A DNA stretch of 64,000 nt from Mucilaginibacter sp. SJ. GTDB lineage: Bacteria > Bacteroidota > Bacteroidia > Sphingobacteriales > Sphingobacteriaceae. This document shows, in pieces, positions 58,571 to 64,000 of this stretch (the first letter of the stretch is position 1; each line of letters starts with the position of its first letter). The notes under the pieces are model-generated. The model was not told the origin of the DNA, made no database searches, and was given only the letters and a program-made list of their open reading frames with translations. The stretch spans positions 6,138,001 to 6,202,000 of the forward strand of contig NZ_CP118631.1 in the NCBI RefSeq assembly GCF_028993635.1, in the 5' to 3' direction. The position numbers and the translations under genes are program-made.

Positions 58571-58813
58571 TTAGTTCATGGTTGATGGTTCATAGTCTAT
58601 AGTCGATGGTCCATAGTCGATGGTCCATAGATAATGGGCGTGACTTATAATGTGCTGATAGGGCTAAATTAGAATAATATTTTAAAGATAAGTTGTAGTT
58701 ATAAGGTATGAAACTAAAAAGCCTCAAACCAAATGCAATGCATTTAATTTGAGACTTTAAATATGTATTGTAGCTGTAACTATCAACCATGGTCTATGGT
58801 CTATCGACCATGG
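58571..58813. repeat. ATGGTCCATAG word-repeat pair
   Basis: TTCATGGTTGATGGTTCATAG and GTCGATGGTCCATAG copies at 58,574-58,630, and inverted copies ACCATGGTCTATGG, CTATCGACCATGG at 58,787-58,813, flank an AT-rich core. The end of the lpdA transcript lies inside. Confidence 0.5.
58718..58756 (-). terminator. Terminator of the lpdA transcript
   Basis: On the minus strand, AAAGTCTCAAA and TTTGAGGCTTT form a stem with one mismatch around an AT-rich loop and are followed by T residues. It lies about 70 bases after the lpdA stop codon. Confidence 0.6.
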
Positions 58814-58822
58814 GCCAGAATA

Positions 58823-60214
58823 CTACAAATGGATACACTCGCCGTAAGCTTCGGCAGCGGCTTCCATTACAGCTTCGCTCATGGTTGGGTGAGGGTGTAC
58901 CGATTTGATGATCTCATGACCGGTAGCTTCCAGCTTGCGGGCGGTAACTACTTCGGCAATCATTTCGGTAACGTTGTAGCCAAGCATGTGAGCTCCCAAG
59001 AACTCGCCGTATTTGGCATCAAATATCACTTTTACAAAGCCATCTTTAGCACCGGCAGCACTTGCCTTACCTGATGCCGAGAATGGGAATTTACCAACTT
59101 TAACTTCATACCCAGCCTCTTTAGCTGCTTTTTCGGTATAACCAACAGAAGCAACTTCTGGGGAGCAATAGGTACAGCCCGGAATGTTGTTATAATCAAG
59201 CGGGTGAGGGTTTTGACCGGCAATTTTTTCAACGCAGATGATACCTTCGGCAGATGCTACGTGAGCAAGGGCCTGGCCTTTAACAATATCGCCAATGGCG
59301 TAAACACCCTCAACATTGGTACGATAGAAATCATCAACCAACACTTTGCCGCGCTCGGTTTTAACGCCGTTTTCTTCAAGGCCGATGCCTTCGAGGTTAG
59401 TGGCGATACCTACTGCAGAAAGAACGATCTCGGCTTCAAGGGTTTCGGTACCGGTAGCTGTTTTTACAGTTACTTTGCACAGATCGCCGCTGGTATCAAC
59501 CGACTCCACATTGGAGCTGGTCATGATATTAATGCCCTGTTTTTTAAGAATGCGGTTTAATCCTTTTGATACATCCTCATCCTCTAACGGAACAATATTA
59601 TCTAAAAACTCAACTACGGTAACTTTTGTACCTATTGAGTTATAAAAATAAGCAAACTCGATACCGATAGCGCCCGAACCAACTACAACCATTGATTTGG
59701 GTTGCTGAGGCAATACCATGGCCTGGCGGTAACCGATAACTTTTTTACCATCCTGTTTCAGGTTAGGTAACTCGCGCGAGCGGCCACCTGTAGCTAATAT
59801 TATGTGTTTTGCACTGTAGGTTTTAGCTGAGCCATCGGCAGCTTTAACTTCAACAGCGCCTTTGCTTTTCAGTTTACCAAAGCCAACAAGAACATCTATC
59901 TTGTTTTTCTTCATCAAAAACTGAACACCTTTGCTCATGCCATCGGCAACGTTACGGCTTCTTTTAACAACCGCGGCAAAATCAACTTCGCCGGCGCCGT
60001 TAATTTTAATACCGTAATCGGCACTGTGGTTAAGGTATTCAAAAACCTGGGCGCTTTTTAATAAAGCCTTGGTTGGGATACAACCCCAGTTCAAACAGAT
60101 ACCGCCTAATGATTCTTTTTCGACAATGGCGGTTTTTAAACCAAGCTGGGAAGCGCGGATAGCAGCAACGTAGCCACCCGGACCAGACCCAATAACAATT
60201 ACATCGTAATCCAT
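58823..60214 (-). CDS. lpdA: Dihydrolipoyl dehydrogenase
   Basis: A 463-residue E3 flavoprotein. FAD-binding GSGPGG is at 9-14, the redox disulfide is C40/C45 (GGICLNWGCIPTKALL), the NAD-binding GSGAIGIEFA is near 178, and the C-terminal His-Glu region is HPHPTMSEAVMEAAAEAYG near 441. It oxidises dihydrolipoyl groups of the pyruvate, 2-oxoglutarate or glycine-cleavage complexes. The other complex genes are not here, so it is a stand-alone E3. A minus-strand TACCTTTG (60,251-60,244) may be its -7 element. Confidence 0.95.
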   Translation of the reverse strand: MDYDVIVIGSGPGGYVAAIRASQLGLKTAIVEKESLGGICLNWGCIPTKALLKSAQVFEYLNHSADYGIKINGAGEVDFAAVVKRSRNVADGMSKGVQFLMKKNKIDVLVGFGKLKSKGAVEVKAADGSAKTYSAKHIILATGGRSRELPNLKQDGKKVIGYRQAMVLPQQPKSMVVVGSGAIGIEFAYFYNSIGTKVTVVEFLDNIVPLEDEDVSKGLNRILKKQGINIMTSSNVESVDTSGDLCKVTVKTATGTETLEAEIVLSAVGIATNLEGIGLEENGVKTERGKVLVDDFYRTNVEGVYAIGDIVKGQALAHVASAEGIICVEKIAGQNPHPLDYNNIPGCTYCSPEVASVGYTEKAAKEAGYEVKVGKFPFSASGKASAAGAKDGFVKVIFDAKYGEFLGAHMLGYNVTEMIAEVVTARKLEATGHEIIKSVHPHPTMSEAVMEAAAEAYGECIHL

Positions 60215-60612
60215 ATTATTATTGATATACTTTAATTTCGTTTCAAAGGTAAATAAGCTGCGCGGATTTTTGTGGTTTTTCCGCAGGCCCCTATTTTTTG
60301 AATGCCAAAGCTAAGGAAAAGGGCTGAAACCAAAAAATGTACTGCAGGTATATATCACCTGCCGGGTGTTATTTATATCTGCGCTGTGTCATAAAAGCAA
60401 AGGGTGTAAGGTAACCGTTATGCCCGGATATGATTTAAACCATATTATTTGTAATATTTTCATTGTTTTTGACGGTTGTTTTATGGTTTTTATACTTATA
60501 ATGTAAAATGTTGATAAATATATAATAATTGTTAACGTTAACTTAACATTGGTAATTAGTTCATTAATTATCTTTGCGCCAATTAATTAAACGTATAATA
60601 AAAAAGCAATTT
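60215..60612. other. Upstream region of lpdA and the TonB-receptor gene
   Basis: These 398 bases hold no gene. They contain a GTTAACGTTAAC palindrome at 60,531-60,542, promoter elements for the receptor (60,549-60,576), and a possible -7 element for lpdA on the minus strand at 60,244-60,251. Confidence 0.5.
60549..60576 (+). promoter_or_regulatory. Promoter of the TonB-receptor gene
   Basis: TTG at 60,549-60,551 and TATCTTTG at 60,569-60,576 (full match to TAnnTTTG) are 17 bases apart. The palindrome GTTAACGTTAAC ends seven bases upstream of the TTG. Confidence 0.65.
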
Positions 60613-63600
60613 ATGAGGAAGCATTACCTTCTCTTATTACTTCTCATCGGCTTTTCGTTCTTCACTGGTAAGAGCGTATTAGCCCAGGGTGTAACCACCG
60701 CCAGCATTAACGGTACCGTTACCGATGCTAAAGGTGCTATTCCCGGTGCAACCGTAACAATTACACACATCCCAACAGGTACTGTGTATTCAACTGTAAC
60801 CCGTGCCGACGGTCGTTACAACATCCCTAACTTAAGGGTAGGCGGCCCCTACACTTTCAAAGTAACTTTTATTGGTTACGCAAATTATGTTCAGGAAGGT
60901 ATTACGCTTTCAATTGGTCAGGATCAAAGATTAACTGCCGTGCTTAAAGACAATACCACTACTTTGAATGAAGTTAAAGTGGTAGGCACACAAGGTAAAG
61001 TGATCAACTCATCACGTACCGGCGCCCGCGAAACTATCAGTCGTCAGCAAATTGAAAACCTGCCTACTGTAGCCCGTTCATTATCTGATTTCACCAAATT
61101 AACTCCATCTGCCAACGGTTTAAGCTTTGGCGGTCGTTCAAGTACTTTCAACAACATTACAGTTGACGGTGCTTTGTTCAACAATTCATTTGGTTTATCA
61201 GGTACTTTAGGTGGCCAGACAAGCTCTCAGCCTATTTCGTTAGACGCGATCGACCAGATCCAGGTTGATATCGCTCCTTACGACGTACGTCAGGGTAACT
61301 TTACCGGCGCCGGTGTAAACACAGTAGTAAAATCTGGTACCAACGAAGTAAAAGGTACTGCTTACTACTTTGCACGTGGTTCAAAACTGCAAGGTTACCA
61401 CGTTGGCCCAACCAACCTTAATGTAACTGATGTAAACTACCATACAGACGGTGTTGCCGTGGGGGGCCCTATCATCAAAAATAAATTGTTCTTATTTGTA
61501 TCGGGCGAGCAGGAAAGGATCACTACTCCACCATCTGCAGTTTACGTTGCAGGCCGGACTGGTTTAAGTGGTGCTAACGTATCTAACGTACAGGCTTCAA
61601 CACTTGATCTGATCAAAACTAAACTTGCCGGTTTAGGTTACAATCCAGGCGATTACGAAGGTTACAACTATCGTACATCAAGCAACAAGTTAACCGCTAA
61701 ATTGGATTGGAATATCGACAAGAACAACACTTTAAGCGCTAAGTACTTCTACCTGAAATCGTTTAAAGATCAGCCTGCAAGTAACTCAGGTATCAGCAAT
61801 GGTGGTGTTGGTTACGGTACAACACGTGCCCCAGGTATCAATACTTTACCTTTCTACGGTTCTGGTTATACCATCAACAATAACTTTAATATTGGTATTG
61901 TTGAGTTAGATACCCGTTTCAGCAATAAAGTTTCAAACAAATTTACTGTTGGTTACTCTGCTTTAAGAGATTTCCGTAGCTTCCTTGGTAGTTCATCAAT
62001 CCCTATGGTTGATATAGGTAACGGTACGAGCGATGCTGACGGTAACGTATTAACTCCGGCTTCTGCAACTGCCACCAGCTTTGGTTCTGAACTTTACACA
62101 GCTGGTAACTTATTGAATACTAACATCTTCCAGATTTCTGATGATGTAACTATTTTCGCCGGCAAACACGAGATCACTATCGGTACAAACAACCAGATCC
62201 AGAGCTACACCAACGGTTTCGCTCCTGATTACAATGGTTTATATACTTACAACTCTGCATCTGATTTCTTGAACGACAAACCAGCTGCTGCTTATACTTT
62301 ACGTTACTCGGCTGTAGGCAATGGTTTCCCTTACGCTAAAATTAAAGCTTCTATTTACAGCGCTTACGTACAGGATAAACTGCACTTAACTGATAACTTC
62401 AGGTTAACTTACGGCTTAAGGGCTGATTATGATCAATTTCCTACCACTTTAGCTGCTAACCCCAACGCTGCTGCTTTAACCTTCCAGGGGGGCACTCATG
62501 TTGATGTATCTAAATTGCCTAAAAACAGGATCCAGCTTTCACCACGCGTTGGTTTTAACTGGGATGTTAACGGTGATGGTTCAACCCAGTTACGCGGTGG
62601 TTCGGGCTTATTTACCGGTTCGGTACCATTTGTATGGATCTCAAACCAGGCATCAAACAACGGTTTATTATTTGGTTCGTACACCATTACCAGGGCAAAT
62701 GCCACCGATGCTAATAAAGGTCAGTTAATATTTAGCCCGAATATTGATAAAAACAGGCCGGCAAACGCTGCAGCAAATACTTCGTATGAGCTTGACGTTG
62801 CCGACCCGAACCTGAAATATCCAAAGATTTGGAGAACCAACTTGGCTGTTGACCAAAAATTACCTGGCGGTATCATCGCTACTATCGAAGGTGCTTACAC
62901 TAAAGATATCCGTGCTATTTACCACCAAAACTTAGTATTATCTGACGGTTTTACAACTCTTCCGGGTGTTGAAGGTCAAATTCAGTACAATTCAAAAAAC
63001 ACAACCCCGGCAGCTTCTGCAGCTACCGCAGCAAACCCATCTATCACTGGTTTATACTATATGAGAAACACTAAAAAAGGTTTTTCATACTTCATTACCG
63101 GTCAATTGCAAAAAAGCTTTACTAACGGCTTTGCAGCAAGCTTTGCTTATACTTACACCAAATCGAAAGACGTTAACGACGGCGGTTCAACCGCAAGCAC
63201 TATCTGGAGCACCAGGTATGTTGCCGGTAACCCTAACCTTGATAACCTTTCAAACAGCTCATACGTACAGCCAAACCGTATCATTGCTACAGTATCATAC
63301 CGTAAACAATACGCTAAAAACTTAGCTACTACAGTTGGCCTGGTATTTGAAGCTGCTAACAGCGGCGCTATCTCTTACATCACCGCTAACGACCCTAATA
63401 ACGACGGTGCTACCAACGATTTGATGTTCATTCCTAAAAATCAGAGCGACATTATCTTAGTTAAAGCTCCTGCCGGTACTAACGGTGTTGCTGACCCACG
63501 TACTCCTGCACAAATCTGGAACCAGTTGAACAACTTCATCAACCAGGATTCGTATTTAAGCGCACACAGAGGTCAGTATGCTCAAAGAAATGGTACTATA

Positions 63601-63942
63601 TTGCCAACTTACAAAAGGTTAGATTTACACTTTGCTCAGGATTTCATGATCAAAGCTGGCAAAACTAAAAATACTTTAGAGTTCACTTTCGACGTAATCA
63701 ACTTTACTAACTTATTGAACCGCAACTGGGGTACCTACCAGGTATCATACAGCGGCTTCAACAATGGTGCAACCACTGTGTTAAGGTATATGGGTAAAGA
63801 TGCCACCACTGGTCAGGCAACTTATTCATTCCCTTATCTTGATGCTAATAACCAGATCCCTGTTACCAAATCATTCCAAAACGATATCAGCTTAGCTTCT
63901 CGTTTCCAGGGACAAATTGGTGTAAGGTATATCTTCAACTAA
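60613..63942 (+). CDS. Oar-like TonB-dependent outer-membrane receptor
   Basis: A 1109-residue outer-membrane protein: signal peptide (residues 1-24, ending in LAQ), a carboxypeptidase-regulatory-like domain (about 27-107, with SINGTVTDAKGAIPGATVTI and DGRYNIPNLRVGG), a plug domain (about 110-270, with IENLPTVARSLSDFTKLTPS and VDGALFNNSFG), and a large beta barrel ending in GQIGVRYIFN. This is the Oar-type receptor of Bacteroidetes; its ligand is unknown. The start at 60,613 is preferred over a TTG at 60,574. Repeated preferred codons (GGT, AAC, TTA, GCT) suggest strong expression. Confidence 0.9.
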   Translation: MRKHYLLLLLLIGFSFFTGKSVLAQGVTTASINGTVTDAKGAIPGATVTITHIPTGTVYSTVTRADGRYNIPNLRVGGPYTFKVTFIGYANYVQEGITLSIGQDQRLTAVLKDNTTTLNEVKVVGTQGKVINSSRTGARETISRQQIENLPTVARSLSDFTKLTPSANGLSFGGRSSTFNNITVDGALFNNSFGLSGTLGGQTSSQPISLDAIDQIQVDIAPYDVRQGNFTGAGVNTVVKSGTNEVKGTAYYFARGSKLQGYHVGPTNLNVTDVNYHTDGVAVGGPIIKNKLFLFVSGEQERITTPPSAVYVAGRTGLSGANVSNVQASTLDLIKTKLAGLGYNPGDYEGYNYRTSSNKLTAKLDWNIDKNNTLSAKYFYLKSFKDQPASNSGISNGGVGYGTTRAPGINTLPFYGSGYTINNNFNIGIVELDTRFSNKVSNKFTVGYSALRDFRSFLGSSSIPMVDIGNGTSDADGNVLTPASATATSFGSELYTAGNLLNTNIFQISDDVTIFAGKHEITIGTNNQIQSYTNGFAPDYNGLYTYNSASDFLNDKPAAAYTLRYSAVGNGFPYAKIKASIYSAYVQDKLHLTDNFRLTYGLRADYDQFPTTLAANPNAAALTFQGGTHVDVSKLPKNRIQLSPRVGFNWDVNGDGSTQLRGGSGLFTGSVPFVWISNQASNNGLLFGSYTITRANATDANKGQLIFSPNIDKNRPANAAANTSYELDVADPNLKYPKIWRTNLAVDQKLPGGIIATIEGAYTKDIRAIYHQNLVLSDGFTTLPGVEGQIQYNSKNTTPAASAATAANPSITGLYYMRNTKKGFSYFITGQLQKSFTNGFAASFAYTYTKSKDVNDGGSTASTIWSTRYVAGNPNLDNLSNSSYVQPNRIIATVSYRKQYAKNLATTVGLVFEAANSGAISYITANDPNNDGATNDLMFIPKNQSDIILVKAPAGTNGVADPRTPAQIWNQLNNFINQDSYLSAHRGQYAQRNGTILPTYKRLDLHFAQDFMIKAGKTKNTLEFTFDVINFTNLLNRNWGTYQVSYSGFNNGATTVLRYMGKDATTGQATYSFPYLDANNQIPVTKSFQNDISLASRFQGQIGVRYIFN

Positions 63943-63962
63943 GAATAACTTATATGTTATAT

Positions 63963-63995
63963 AAAAGTCCCGGTCAATTGGCCGGGACTTTTTTG
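63963..63995 (+). terminator. Rho-independent terminator
   Basis: AAAAGTCCCGG (63,963-63,973) pairs with CCGGGACTTTT (63,982-63,992) and is followed by further T residues, ending the receptor transcript 21 bases after its stop codon. Confidence 0.88.
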
Positions 63996-64000
63996 CTTTT

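Overview
The window looks like chromosomal DNA of a Bacteroidetes bacterium of the family Sphingobacteriaceae (Mucilaginibacter/Pedobacter-like; the genus is an inference). Supporting signs are a MurF-alanine racemase fusion, Bacteroidetes-type conjugation genes (traJ-traN order, MobC-type coupling protein), an Oar-like TonB receptor, promoters of the TAnnTTTG / TTG type, few Shine-Dalgarno sites, and many short interspersed inverted repeats between genes.

Bases 1 to about 16,500 are the right-hand part of an integrative conjugative element (ICE). It carries three exported proteins, traJ/K/L/M/N (inner-membrane and core-complex parts of a type IV secretion channel), a VirD4-type coupling ATPase, a triplicated family of small unknown proteins, an M23 peptidase, an ArdC-like protein, a DUF3945-type protein, a Toprim-like protein, a PH-domain membrane protein, and finally a 53-codon gene overlapping a large serine recombinase. 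The recombinase frame runs out of the element, through a tRNA-operon terminator and antisense into tRNA-Leu, which marks the integration site. The left end, relaxase and VirB4-type ATPase are outside the window.

From 16,500 to 31,600 the chromosome is ordinary: tRNA-Gly/tRNA-Leu, recX, murF-alr, a DUF502 protein, two related TetA-like transporters, a TlpA-like thiol oxidoreductase, a LOG-family protein, a sodium:solute symporter, the operon recR-glycosyltransferase-SDR, and a Kir-type potassium channel.

From 31,780 to 35,725 there is a tryptophan operon preceded by a complete transcription attenuator (promoter, 13-residue leader peptide with three consecutive Trp codons, alternative hairpins, terminator). 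The order is trpD, a single reading frame fusing trpF to trpB, then trpA; trpE, trpG and trpC are not present. Large inverted-repeat elements lie around and inside this operon and on both sides of the YciO/YrdC-family gene.

From 37,000 to 64,000 are YceI, an FMN-dependent glutamate-synthase-like protein, an LpoB/COG3014 lipoprotein operon, PhnN, an exo/endonuclease-phosphatase, an O-methyltransferase, a GbsR/MarR-type regulator with a likely shared operator upstream of itself and a small membrane protein, two single-domain response regulators flanking a pair of tiny paralogous zinc-ribbon proteins, a GntP-type permease with an alpha/beta hydrolase, outer membrane and transport proteins, a flotillin-like protein, a metallo-beta-lactamase-fold hydrolase, dihydrolipoyl dehydrogenase, and an Oar-like TonB-dependent receptor.
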